A stretch of DNA of 64,000 bases from Neurospora crassa OR74A. Lineage: Eukaryota; Ascomycota; Sordariomycetes; Sordariales; Sordariaceae. How positions within the stretch are numbered: position 1 is the stretch's first letter; every line of letters starts with the position of its first letter. A program made the position numbers and the translations under genes. Positions 34,088-45,238 of this stretch are shown piece by piece. The notes under the pieces were generated by a model. It saw nothing but the letters and a program-made list of their open reading frames with translations, had not been told where the DNA came from and made no database searches. Location of the stretch: assembly GCF_000182925.2 (NCBI RefSeq), contig NC_026503.1, forward strand, positions 4,402,001 to 4,466,000. The letters are read 5' to 3'.

Positions 34088-35815
34088 TCATCGAACGGAG
34101 GGACCAGCAACACCCTCCTCCTCCTCCTCCTCCTCCTCGCCATCAGCTGGCGCAGACGTAGGCGCATGGCTTTTCCGCTGGTTATATCCCAAGAAGCTCG
34201 TCCTCGCTCCAGCACCGAGGATCCAGTCCGGAATAGGCGGTGTCATTTCTCCATGTGCCGCATCATCGTGAGCCAGCGATGGTCTAGGCGAGGGCGATGG
34301 GCTGCTCACAGCAGGAGTCTTCCCCTTCATCGGCGACATCGTTGTCTCATCCCGATCATTTCCTTCCTCGTTCCCACCATACCCTTCCTCATCATCGTCG
34401 CTCTCCTCCTCATCAGATAAACCCTCTTCATCCTCCTCCCTCAGCTCCTCCGCCCTCGTCCCCGGTCTGCTCCCGCCTTCATACTTCGTCACCTTCGTCC
34501 TAAAGCTTTCTAGCGATCCTTGCCTGCTCAATGGGCTTGACACCGCCGGCAAACTCCCGCTTCGCCTTCTCGTTAGGGTTCGGATGCTATGCTTTTCCGA
34601 GAGGACCTGCCCGCCGTTGGGCGCCGCGACCACAACTGTCCCGGGGGACACGATAGCCGGCGGCGTAGGCGAATCCGATCGGAAAAGAGGGTGGATGTGC
34701 GCCTCGCTGATGTGCGTTTCGGACATAGTGGCGTGCTGGGTGAAGGCTTCCCGCGCGAACTCCATTGACCGCATAGAGGCGGGGCTGAAGGAGCGGCTGC
34801 GGCGGCGGATGGACTTGGGCGGGACGAACAGACTGTTGCCAAGGTCTAGCTCACTGTCTGTAGGAGGTAAAGCGGGACTGGGTTGCCTGCTGGTCATGGG
34901 GCTAGCCGCGATGGTTTCAAGGAAGGGTGCAGATGGCATTGCCGGAGAGCAGGCAGGGGCAGCCTCGGCGACAGCCTGTCGGGTTTGAGGGTCAACGGAG
35001 TTGATGTCCTCGGAGTTGAAGCCATTCTCAAGAGTCATGCCAACGGAGATGGTCTGACGCTCGTGCATGGCGATTGAATCGATTGAGTCGGATTGGCGCA
35101 TGCGGAGAGGTAGCGAGTACTGGCTGTTGCTCCCTAGGAGATGGGTCTTTGAGGGAATGGGGCGCATGGCTGAGTAAAGCGATGAGCGCCACGAGCTCAG
35201 AGAGTTACCCACCGAGTGTCCATAGCCCGGACGGGGGGTTCCCCGCCCCGACATTGTCGGGTCTTCGAAGCGGACCTTCTCCGTGTTGGGGTTCGTCTGC
35301 TGGTAGGGGATCGCCTTGACTTGTTGCCTTGGCGAGCTCTCCACGTCTCCTGCGCAACACACGCCGCCCATTCGAACACTGATGAAGCACATAACCTGGA
35401 AGGCTAATTGCGCGGCGAACGCGACTCCCAATGCCACCGCTCCTCCAACAACGAATCCCGATGTCGTAGTCCCCGCTACCTTCTCTGGTAGCTTTGCCGA
35501 ATCCTTGCTGAGCAACACCAAAGTGGCGATCGACAGCGCAGCAGCCACCGAGCACACAATAAGTCCAGCCCCAAACAATACCCCGTTGAACCTCCTAACC
35601 AAGCGTGAAGCCACGCAACCTGAGATGAGCTGGAAAGTTGTGGTGAAAAGCGCCAAGCCCTCAAATACCGCGGCGACGATGGTCGTTGTCTTGACTGAAG
35701 AAGAAGTCTCCTGAGCCAATGACCTGGCCAGGATGATGTGGATAACAAATATAGCCGTTGTCGCAAAGACGGCTACTGTGCCCAGCAACGCTGGGATCAC
35801 AGGTGGTATCGCCAT
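34088..35815 (-). CDS. Four-TM membrane protein with long Ser/Pro-rich tail (function unknown)
   Basis: A single exon of 575 codons from the ATG at 35815 (MAIPPVIPALLG). Four hydrophobic helices are clear at about 6-30, 44-68, 75-101 and 116-146; the last ends in MCFISVRMGGVCCAG, where Cys-Cys could be lipidated. The remaining ~425 residues are hydrophilic and disordered, rich in Ser, Pro and Arg (RRRSRSFSPASMRS, SLSRQGSLESF), then acidic (EELREEDEEGLSDEEESDDDEEG), with many possible phosphorylation sites. The four-helix N-terminus with a small cytosolic loop resembles fungal plasma membrane or eisosome-type tetraspan proteins, but I do not recognise the family. It may be a regulated plasma membrane sensor; this is inference. 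The long 5' region upstream could hold untranslated leader. Confidence 0.85.
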   Translation of the reverse strand: MAIPPVIPALLGTVAVFATTAIFVIHIILARSLAQETSSSVKTTTIVAAVFEGLALFTTTFQLISGCVASRLVRRFNGVLFGAGLIVCSVAAALSIATLVLLSKDSAKLPEKVAGTTTSGFVVGGAVALGVAFAAQLAFQVMCFISVRMGGVCCAGDVESSPRQQVKAIPYQQTNPNTEKVRFEDPTMSGRGTPRPGYGHSVGNSLSSWRSSLYSAMRPIPSKTHLLGSNSQYSLPLRMRQSDSIDSIAMHERQTISVGMTLENGFNSEDINSVDPQTRQAVAEAAPACSPAMPSAPFLETIAASPMTSRQPSPALPPTDSELDLGNSLFVPPKSIRRRSRSFSPASMRSMEFAREAFTQHATMSETHISEAHIHPLFRSDSPTPPAIVSPGTVVVAAPNGGQVLSEKHSIRTLTRRRSGSLPAVSSPLSRQGSLESFRTKVTKYEGGSRPGTRAEELREEDEEGLSDEEESDDDEEGYGGNEEGNDRDETTMSPMKGKTPAVSSPSPSPRPSLAHDDAAHGEMTPPIPDWILGAGARTSFLGYNQRKSHAPTSAPADGEEEEEEEEGVAGPSVR

Positions 35816-38800
35816 TGCGAGTTGCTGATGTGATGGCAGTCGAACAAATAAAGCGGAAGAGAAAGGACGAAGAACCGAAAACCCAGAGAACCAAAATGTT
35901 CGGGTATGAAACACTTATGGCTCGGGCCTTCTCGTTCGTCTTTGTGTTTGATGAACCCCAGTGGTTCGTGCTGTGTGGCGGTCCGGACAAGGTGTAACGA
36001 ACGGACGAACGAAACCAACGCCTCCGGTAGGTTTTCTGATTGGCAAAAAGAGTCCGCGGAGTCACGGAGTCGAAAAAAAGAAGGTTAATTTGGATAACCT
36101 CCCCCGGCTCTCACCCCTCGCTCCCGTCCGGCCGTCTTGCCGTGTTGTAAGGGCCTCGTTCGATTCGATCCGCGATTGCTTGTCCCAAGACGTTGGTTAA
36201 CAATCGGCAGGGTAAAGCAATCAACAAGGAGCCCAGGCCCTTGGAAAGCTTTAGCTTGCAAGGTGAGTAAAAGTGGTCGGCGGTCAGCAGACAGCAGACG
36301 AGAGACACGATCGACCAGCTAGTGAAGAATAGGTGGGAAAACAAGATGTGGTCTGTGCGTTTTCTGTTTGAGAAAAAGCAAACAGCCTCTTGTTAACTTG
36401 GTCTTGTCTCTCTTTGTGTGAAGAGCGGTATGCTGCTGGTTTTGATGATGATGATGAATGACCTTGAAAGCAAGCAAGGAAGCAAGCAGGCAAACAAGAA
36501 ACCAGTACAATACCCCAGCCTCCCTTTCTCTCTCGTTCTCGTTCTCTTCCTCTTTCTCTTGCTCTTTCTCCTGCAGGTTCCCGTATGTCGGTATTGGTCG
36601 GTCCACACCAAAAGAACGGCTTCCGACGACGACGACAGATGTACTGTGTGTAAGTCGTTTTGTTCTTTTTTTGGTCGTGTGTGCTTTGTGTGTCGTGGTT
36701 GGATAGTTTGAAGGAATGTGTTTCAAGCCACGTGCAGCGCAGTGCAGTGTAGTCGGTAACCAACCGGTTGGTGAGTTGTTGTTGTTGTTGTTGTAGTAAG
36801 TTGAAGAAGTATCGGGTCGGATACCCTTTACTCGATCGATTCCCAAGGCTTGTCTTGTTCGTTGTGGGAAACCAGTGGTGGCTTTTAGTATGTTGTATGT
36901 GCCGAATGACCGATTTTGGTGGTGAAAAAGAGTAAGATCCAATTCCCTTGCGTTACATGCAACAAAAAGCCCCCCCAAGCGATGATGACGAAGAACCTTT
37001 GTTAAACACTCTTCACTTCGTTCCTCGATGTATTTCTGTAGGTATCCGTAATCCCGGGATCGGTGGGAAAAAAAGAGAGTTCGAGAGACTCTGGACCAGG
37101 AAGGCTGGTCAACGGGAGGTAAGAGGCATGGAGTCGGGAGCGGAGGTCAAACTGGAGACTAGGTAAAACTGGGACCTTTGTCGATTGGATGAACGAATGA
37201 CAGACGAAGCCAGTTAAATATGAATGAATGAACGAATGGATGAGAACTAGCCTCCAAGTAAAAGTCAAGTCAAGACAAGCCTTTTCTTTTAACGAGTGGA
37301 AAGCCTTGGGTAATAGAAAAAGAAAAGAAGAAAAAAAAGCTGGGTAAGAGAGAGAGAGAGAGAGAGAGAATGATCCACCCCGGACTTCACGGAGTGGGCA
37401 TCATTGGGTGAATGTATTACCAAGAAAACCCTACCCACCCTAGACCTAGACTATAGTACCGAGGCGTATGTATGTTAAAGAGAATACCTAAGAGCTGAAA
37501 AGAAAGAAAATAAGAAAAAGACCGTGCTCGCTCCCTCGCTTGTTCGCTTCGCGTATGTACATTACACTAGGTAGTCACTACGGAGTACATACGGGGTGCA
37601 TGACTCCTCTGACTGAGGGGACAATTGTTGGTTGTTGGACCGACCAGCTGCTGCACCACCAGCTGCAGGTTCGAGATGCCGTGCCTTACGTGTGGATCCC
37701 ACATTTGTTGTTGTGCAGTGGGTTTTCAGGTCCGTCGTTTCGGGATGAGGGATGGATGGATGGAGGTGGGTACAAAATACCTAAACATGGGTTGTTCAGT
37801 TTGGAGCGAAGCCTCCTTGTTAATCCAGAGAACCGACCCTTTTTTTTTTTTTGTTTTTCTTTCGTTGCAGGGAGTGTTCGGACAGGTACAGGCCAGTACT
37901 GGTTTGTTTGTTAGCTCGAGACCTTGCGTCAACTTTGCTATGCGTTTTCATTAGCTAACTAATGCGTGGTTATTACCTTGGAAATGCCATTTCTGATATT
38001 CAAGATGTCATCGAATTCCTGTCAATGCCTTTGTAATTCGTACTCTGCTATTTTGATGTGTCTTTACGAGGTTTGGGACAATGAAAGATGGATTTTGTCT
38101 AGTGGACAGCGTACAGTACCGCGTAGAGGTAGGGGTGCCTACTCCAGTGTACCTACCGAGCCAACAGGCGAACCAGCATCGGACTGTACATTATGCCCCT
38201 CCACCCCTGGTTCCTGGCTACATACCTAGCTGTCCGCTTCACTTCTTGTAGTGTAATGTATGTAGTGTAGTGTACCTGCCAAGCCGTTGAGATTCGTACT
38301 GGAGTGCATGAGGGGGGGCAGAGCATCGAAGGTCTTCTTCTTCTTCTTCGTCTTCTTCTTCTTCTTCCCGACTCTGTGGCATTGGTGATCTCCCCCTCCG
38401 TGCGTATCTTGTAACAGAACCTGGTAACGGGGATCGGCGATGGACTCGCCTGGCCACAACATGGGCTTTGAGCCGCCAAGAAGACGGGTATTTACCAAGA
38501 TGAGCATAGAATGGAATTCGCAAACCGCTCGCTCCAAGGCATTAGTGTAGAAGCGTCAAGTTAGGCTCGATTTTACTAGTCCAGGAGTCGTGAAGGACCG
38601 GTCGCACGTCATTTCCGATCCAAGGACTCTACTAAGGTATTCCGTGAGAGGCGGTATACTTCTAGTTAGGTAGTCCTGGCTGGCTTGTTGTCGCTATGAC
38701 TGCTGAACTCGATTACAGTACACTACTACATACACGCTCATCAATCGGCGAGCCCTAGTTCAGGTTTCAGGGACCTTTTTTTTCTGCTGTGTAAAGAAAT

Positions 38801-39412
38801 CAAAGGCGGGGCTAGGGTCGGGTCTCGCTCTCCTACATGGGGGATACATATCCGTGTGGCGTACATATGTCATTCAGTCAGTCCTAGGACAGGCCACGGA
38901 GAGACAATTAAATGCTGAGTAACGTCAAAGTAGTAAGATGCAAGAGATGAACCACCAGATCTGAGCTGCCTCGTCAGTCACCTTTGATACTCATGCGAAT
39001 GGCTGTCCTCGTCTCCAGCGTGTAGGCCACGGGCAAGCAACACATTTGTACGCAGATGTCGTTGCAACGAATGGCAAGGGAAAAGGTGGTTTGCGTTGCT
39101 CGACAGGTTACATGTATGCACATGCTCGTTCCTATGGGTTAAATATAATGTCGATGGTTCCGGTGCTATGTTTCCAACGATCGCGGAGGTTGCCATGTTC
39201 TGTGCTGGCTTGCGGTGTCGAAGCAGTAAGCCGGAGGGTAGCGGAGAGAAGTGGGGTCTGTGTACCCCGTTCGTGACGGGCAGTATTTGGTAATCGTCGT
39301 CCATCGGTTCGAAAAGAGTTTCTTCTGTCTCCATTGTACACAGTGTTACGCGCATTCTCTGTGATGCAAGCGAGACCTGCATAGCCCGTATGTGATTCAT
39401 TTTTGTTGACAC

Positions 39413-39415
<3 letters not shown>

Positions 39416-39445
<30 letters not shown>
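39416..39445. repeat. (CGT)10 microsatellite
   Basis: Ten perfect CGT units on the plus strand. On the minus strand the repeat reads as poly-Asp, poly-Thr or poly-Arg depending on frame, which explains the overlapping open frames there. Confidence 0.95.
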
Positions 39446-40579
39446 ATTGCGAGATGGCACTGTACAAGTATCTGCTGCTTGACATCTGATAATGTGGAGT
39501 CAGACAGCGACTACACACCTTCCCGAGACATTTGATGCTCACAGTGGGCACTCTGAGCACTTGAAGCTTCGAGTTGTCAAGAAACCGTCACCCAGGCCGT
39601 CAGTTCATTGTTCAGCAGCAAAGATGAAACTGGAGCTAGACTCCAACGAGATAAAGCTTGCGATGCGATCTGTCAGACGCAGGTACCGTGCACGGACCGC
39701 GCCCTTGGTCCCTGCACTGCACAATGCAATGGAAGGTGGGATTGCGCGAGGTGGGCACGACCTGCTGCTGCTGCCAAGTGCCCGAGAAAATTCCTCGTAG
39801 GGCCCGTTCCACTTCGTCCAGAATTTTTCATGTACTGCAGTGCACACAGTAGAGGTACCGTACGGCGTAAAGCTGCTTCAGTTCTGTAAGTAATTTCCGG
39901 TTCTTCGTGATCCAAAAGCCTCGATCCTCAACAACAGAGCCTCATCTCGTCATCTCGTCCATGATTCGAACACTGCTGCCCAAAGTTCCTTGGAGGAAGG
40001 GCCGAAAGGAAAAAAAGAGGCAACAGGTATCTCGGGTACACAAGCCACTGCTGTGCCACGACTGAGGAGATGAGATTTTGTGTTGCCCTTCCTTCGACTT
40101 GGAGCCTCATCTCGAGCGACCTCGATCAGGATTCATTCATCTCAACCATGATTGGTCAATGGCTTCATGCTGTGCTGTGCTCTTAAGATGGAAAAAAGGG
40201 TGGGGGAGGGCCGACGGTTGGTTTCCACTTCGGCCATGTGCCAACCTAACGGTCGAACAGCTTAGCTTCACCGGCCGGCAGAGCATTTGCGGTGTTGCAG
40301 TTCGCGCATCGTCGTGCCTCCGTTCATTTCATTTTAAACTTGCAGCTCGACAGCAGGCATTTTCCTTGTCAACTACCGACAGCGGTCAAGCGGTCACGCG
40401 ACAGCACCGGCAACAAGAGACGTTGCTTGTGAAGGGGGCGGAAAGTCAGCGCGGAGATACCCTCAGTCATGGTTCGTTACATACCGCTCTTGAAAACGGC
40501 ATCTTGGAAGTCAGCCAAGGCTTACTTGACAAGACTATGTGGTTCTAGAAGCGATCTGGAAACGACACTCCTTTTATAG

Positions 40580-40816
40580 GTGTACGAAAGTCTTGTCCGT
40601 TTCATCGACAACGAGCCTGACATCGAGGCCACGTCTCACTCAAACCCCGAAGCCTCAGTCCTCAGCGGACTCAAGCCCATCGCCCGAAGCTCGATGATTG
40701 TTCGGTTCTTCGAGAAGGCCGCTTCCATTCTCTGCATTCGATTTGAAATCTCTTCACCCGTCCCGTCTCCCCCGAACATATTTTTAATCCACTTGTATGA
40801 ACCAGTTGCGGACTGA
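40580..40816 (+). other. Possible coding fragment or relic (low confidence)
   Basis: A 78-codon open stretch without a convincing start. Its codon third positions are mostly C or G for the first 50 codons (GTC, TTC, ATC, GAC, AAC and so on), like real genes in this window and unlike the surrounding spacer. The opposite strand is also open (40636-40893). I recognise no family. It could be an exon of an unrecognised gene, a gene relic, or chance. Confidence 0.2.
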
Positions 40817-42514
40817 TGATCGAAGATCCCCAAAAGCCTCAGAAATGCGGAAAAGAAAACAGCACTACAAACGTTGTGGTGGAGTTCTCCCAATTTCCCA
40901 ACAGTGGAGATATCTTTACTTCTTCCAGTTAGACTACCGCCAGCAGCTAAAGTTTTCTGACTCTCAGTTCCCGTCCCGTCTGCCGTCCGTCCATGATTTT
41001 CGGTCGGCAGCTTGCGGTGCGACGGCCCTGCTGCCTGCCATTGATATCACACTCTCAGTATCTATGTATTTCACATCTTCACACAAGCAAGCAGATCCCT
41101 CAAGATCCCCGTTCTTCCCATCGATCGCATTGATGTGCTCGCGTGAGTGCTACGCTAGATCGAGCTTGAACCGCATCATGATGCTTCGCGGGTTTCCCAC
41201 GACGATGCCATAAGCTTGCCAACAAGAAAGATCCGCCGAAAAGGCCGAGAGCAAAGGTGCTGTTAATCAGCATCGACAAGCGGGCTCCTCTGGATGAATG
41301 CCGGACCGGCAACATTGCGGCCCGCTGGGTCCCTACCTACACTAGTAGCAAGCCTAGGAAGAATTGCCCTACATACTTACTGTCTTGGGACCATTGGTTC
41401 TGATCGGCAAGCAGGCCGACACACTATCGGCTGGTGCCGCGAGGAACTTTTGCATCGATTTCCTTCCAAGAAAATCATCACAGTAGTGTAGTGTAGTGTA
41501 GTATTGAAAAGAGGGCACACATCTCGATCTTATCGTGATCTTTAATTATTCGGCAATCGTAGTCAGTTGCGTCATCATTCCACGTCCAGATCGAAAACTG
41601 GAAAAGTAAAGTCCGAGAATTATGCGAAGTAATTTCGTCGTCGTCGTTTTCTTGATCGTCGAAGAAAGAAGTCATCGTGATCCTGAACACACACACTTTC
41701 GCAGTGTACCAAACTACTGTGTAGCAAGCAAGTAAGTAGAATAGGCCCGCGGGTTTCACCGTGCAGCGGCGCCCGGCGGTGAGATTACGGACTCATCCCA
41801 TCCCATCCCATCCCATCCACCAGATTACGTACTGGACTGGACTGGAACTGGGCTCACTCACGCGTCCGTCCGTCACGTTGCCCATGAACATGAAGAAAAA
41901 GGCCCGGTGCGCGGACACGCCGGGGCTTACTCCGGCTCGGTTGGATACTGTGTAGGTACGTATGTATGTATACTGGGGAGATTAATAAATGCCGAGGGCA
42001 AGCTCTATGCATGTAGTGAAGCGTAGTGTAGCGTAGTGTGGGGCAGATGTTTTGGGACCCTGACTGCGAACGGAACCGAACCGAAGGTCAGTGCGCGATG
42101 GTCCTGGAAATGTCCGAGGTCGATGCTAAAGAAGAAGAAACTGAAACGACCGCCAGACTGCCTGTCCTGTGTCTGTGGTAGCAAGTCGACGCTATGAACA
42201 GCTGTTCAGTCATGTGTATTGGTGCCTAATCGTACTTTATATAGAGCTGTGAATTTCAGGGGGAGAGCTAGAGCACATGGACAATGGGTACTAATTACTT
42301 CAGGTGTTGGTCGACTCACCATTGCAAGCCAAGATAACTAACACGAGATTGCGAATAAGCCAGGCAATGTGTGTGCAGTCAAAGACAGAAATCGATGAAG
42401 CTGTACAGTGATCTCGAGAGTGTCCTTCTTCTCTCAGACATCACGGCAGTAGAAGGAAAGAAAAATTCATCGACACAAGAAAAAGGCACAAGAGGCAAAA
42501 AGAAAAGATTGGTC

Positions 42515-42606
42515 TCTCCCGCCGGGAATTGAACCCGGGTCTCGAGCGAATCGAACTGATGTTCAAGCTTGACAAGCTCACATACTGACCACTATACTAC
42601 GGAAGA
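42515..42606 (-). tRNA. tRNA-Asp (anticodon GUC) with 21-nt intron, copy 1
   Basis: A 92-nt gene identical base for base to the plus-strand copy at 45239-45330, in inverted orientation. The cloverleaf is complete: acceptor stem TCTTCCG/CGGGAGA, D arm from GTATAGTGGTCAGTAT, anticodon stem TGAGC/GCTCG with loop TTGTCAC, T arm CCGGG-TTCAATT-CCCGG. A 21-nt intron follows position 37, the canonical site. The mature tRNA is 71 nt before CCA addition. A T-rich terminator (read as TTTTC then TTTTT at 42506-42497) lies just downstream. Confidence 0.96.
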
Positions 42607-43145
42607 TGTACAACTGTTGATCAGCTGTCGTAGTTGGTTGTGGAGAACTTGCCTAGTCAGTGAGCTTATATGATCAGCTCTTGGGACTGCTTACCAGTTA
42701 ACACTATGTCAGCCGGTTGTTTTCTGTTCAATGGATAACTTGCACGCCATTCTTCTGAAATTGTTCGCAAGAGTTATACTAATGTATGACTGTGGCGTGT
42801 TTTCGCTCAAGCTGCTAGAGAACGCGTGCACTTGGTAATACATTACGAGAACTGAACCTTTGTAGCACCTACAAAATGAATCTTGAACAAATAAATTCAT
42901 GTGCAATGCTAGACTATATGAAAGCAACTTTATAACTCCGTGCCCTCGCAAGTGAGAGAGATTGGTGTCCATTCACCGGTACTCCTTCCAAGTATTCAGG
43001 CTGCTCTGATTTCCGCTTCTCCTCTTCTCTTAGGGACAACCAACGATGGTCAAGGCCTTTTCGTTGTCGCCTCTTCCAGCCCACCGATACCGTTTCTTTG
43101 TCAATCGTACATTGTACATGCACTTTCCACTCCTGATGCACCCAT
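42607..43145. other. Intergenic region, tRNA-Asp copy 1 to oxygenase gene
   Basis: Apart from the 18-bp tRNA flank element, this AT-rich spacer holds the 3' flank of the oxygenase gene. No further feature was recognised. Confidence 0.5.
42618..42635 (-). promoter_or_regulatory. 18-bp 5' flank element shared by both tRNA-Asp copies (copy 1)
   Basis: The sequence AACTACGACAGCTGATCA, read on the minus strand, ends 11 nt before the tRNA 5' end. The same 18 bp occur 10 nt before the other copy. It is either an upstream Pol III promoter element or part of the duplicated unit. Confidence 0.6.
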
Positions 43146-44377
43146 CTAAGCCATCAAAGCAATATGCTTCAACTCCTCCTGCACCAGCTCACCCACCTTC
43201 ATGGGCGGGTACGTCTTCTCCTCACCCTCATCCCGTCCCAGATTAAACTGCTCCGCCCTCAACCTATACGCCTCCTCCGCCAATTTGGGAATAGGCGCAA
43301 GGTCATGATCCGAGTTCAAATGCCAGAAGAAAGTCGAGCTGATACGGATCAGCGGGCGGTCGGGGAACTGCTGCTTGCGCTTCTCAATCACCTCAACAGT
43401 GCGCTCGTTGACCACGACCTCGTGGAAGCCGGCCTTGATCAGACCGCCCGTGATGTGCTCGAGCTGCTTGCCGGCTTGTACCAAGAGGTAGTTGCCCGGA
43501 GGAATCTTGACGGCGATGCGCTTGCCCGTGTTGCGGGCCCAGATGTGCAGACCGGGGTAGCGCGAGCGGCCGTGGATGGTGAGGAAGTTGAGGTCGGTGT
43601 GAAAGCCGGCGAGGATGGTGTCCTTTTGGCCGTACTTGACGAGGTCGGAGGCGGTAGGGGCAAGGAGGTGGGGGCTATTGTTGGAGGTTTCAGTAGATGT
43701 TGTGATAATGCGAGACTGACTATATGTTTTATTGGATAAGACGGAAAGACAACATACCCGTATTTACCCGCATCCTTAAAGGTACCAGCAGGCAAGCCAA
43801 GACCGACGGCAGTCATCTCAGTGAGACCCTCAACAGCGCTCTTCATCGAGGTACCCCACTGCTGCATGGCCGGGTTCCAGCGCTCCTTGATGTGTGGCGC
43901 TTGAGGAACGACATTATCCGCGTTCAAGCCGGGAAACTTGGTCTCGTAGGGTGGCTGCTCAGCCATGCGCCAGAAGAAACGGCACTTGGGATCGGGGTGG
44001 TGGCCGGAAATATCCAATGGCCTCTCCTCGGGCGCAAGGCGCTGGATAACGTTCAAGCATGGCTCGTCAACAGCGCACTTGGGCTTCTCTGTGTTTTCCA
44101 GAGTCACACCAATCTGGTAGCTCAGCTCGGGGCGCTCATCCTTGCCGAGTTCCTCCTCGGGTTGCGCAAAGTAGTCCTCTAGGAGGTCAAGGAAGGTCTC
44201 GTTGTCCTTCTCAGCGACGCGCGAATCGTGGAGTACGAGGGCGCCGTAGGTGATGAGAGCCTTCGCGGCCTTTTCGCACTCGGCCTTGACTTCGGGGGAG
44301 TCAACGGCGTTGTTGAGATAGACGTCAAGGTCGACGACCGGAAGGTCCATGGAAATTTCCTGGGGAACAACACTCAT
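43146..44377 (-). CDS. 2-oxoglutarate/Fe(II)-dependent dioxygenase (isopenicillin N synthase-like)
   Basis: Minus-strand exons 43758-44377 and 43146-43674, giving 382 residues. The N-terminal non-haem dioxygenase segment (LPVVDLDVYLNNA) is followed by the double-stranded beta-helix core. Iron ligands are His232 and Asp234 in GFHTDLNFLTIHG and His280 in KQLEHITGG; the 2-oxoglutarate-binding Arg-x-Ser is in PLIRISSTFF. All key residues are present, so the enzyme looks active. The 83-nt intron (GTATGT donor, ATAG acceptor) joins in frame at KYGPHLL. Family members oxidise small molecules (gibberellin, flavonoid and antibiotic precursors); nothing in the sequence or neighbours points to the substrate. 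No biosynthetic partner genes are adjacent: the gene is flanked by two tRNA genes. It faces the tRNA copies as an island between inverted repeats. Confidence 0.93.
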
Positions 44378-45238
44378 GGTGAAATGCGGGGGTGGGGTTT
44401 ATTGTCGACACTGCAGATGCGCTGTGGTTAGGGGTCCAAAAAAAGAAAAGAAAAAAATAGAAGGGTTCGCTTCGAGGGTGCGATGCGCCAAAGTCAACAA
44501 CACAAAAGAGTTTGATATTCAAGAAAAGAAAGAGACGAGGTTTGGAGTTATTACTATCGACGGGTTCAGAAAAATATTTGGTTCTCTAGTTATCAAGGCT
44601 TCCCCGATAACATTTTTTTTTTCTTCTGGGCAAAAAATACGAAAAGCTTCCTCTCTCTGGTCGCGACCATGCCCGACATGGAAGCCCAAACAGGAAGGTC
44701 CCCCGCATAACCTGGCGATGAAAGTCAAAGGGTTGCCTGTAACGTGCCTCGGATCTGGTAATTCTGGGCACATCTGGATGCAACCGCCACGCATTAGCAG
44801 CAGGCCAAGCCCAAATTCTCCGCCTGACTAGCGAAGGATGAGCCCTGAGTCCGGCGACATCCGCCATCATCCGCCCATCTGGAGATGTCTAGACGCTGGT
44901 GCCTGGGAACGTAATCAAGTGCCCGCTTCGAAATATGAGCTTGAACCGCACAGGCGGGATTGGCCTTTGCTTGTCATCTGCTCAAGGTGTCGATTTACAT
45001 GATGCCAAAAATGGTTAACAGCTATTAAGAAAAGGATTGGCGACAATACGCCTATGTGAGTTAGTTGTTTTCGAAAAAGACAAGAGGTGATGCTAGACAG
45101 CAACAAATGGACGTTTCAAATGGAGAGCAGTTACTGTTCAGCGCGTTCTGTCAAAAAACCAGTTTTCATACAGAAGGTTATAGGGTCAACATTCGCCAAA
45201 CCTTCCAGTAAACTACGACAGCTGATCACTGCTGTAAG
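44378..45238. other. Intergenic region, oxygenase gene to tRNA-Asp copy 2
   Basis: Promoter side of the oxygenase gene and 5' flank of the second tRNA. Nothing beyond the shared 18-bp tRNA element was recognised. Confidence 0.5.
45211..45228 (+). promoter_or_regulatory. 18-bp 5' flank element shared by both tRNA-Asp copies (copy 2)
   Basis: AACTACGACAGCTGATCA, identical to the element before the minus-strand copy and at nearly the same distance (10 nt) from the tRNA 5' end. Confidence 0.6.

Larger units (their letters stand above)
35816..42514. other. 6.7 kb gene-poor region
   Basis: No convincing protein gene was found between the four-TM gene and the first tRNA gene. The stretch holds simple repeats: (GTT)n near 36778, (GA)n near 37350, (TTC)n near 38336-38370, (CGT)n at 39416-39445. 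A short motif of the form GTAGTGTA, or its complement TACACTAC, recurs near 37564, 38257-38275, 38717, 41488-41500 and 42017-42040. Open frames at 36319-36978 and 38978-39560 (minus) are repeat-driven. A frame at 40580-40816 (plus) has coding-like third positions and is listed separately. Non-coding transcription is possible. Confidence 0.5.

Noticed and set aside
36319-36978. 219-codon minus-strand frame
   Set aside because: Rich in Asn, His, Glu/Arg repeats generated by simple repeats such as (GTT)n. It lies in the upstream region of the four-TM gene and has no family resemblance.
38978-39560. Overlapping 142- and 160-codon minus-strand frames
   Set aside because: Both owe their length to the (CGT)10 microsatellite, giving poly-Asp and poly-Thr. 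Two frames over the same repeat argue against either being real.
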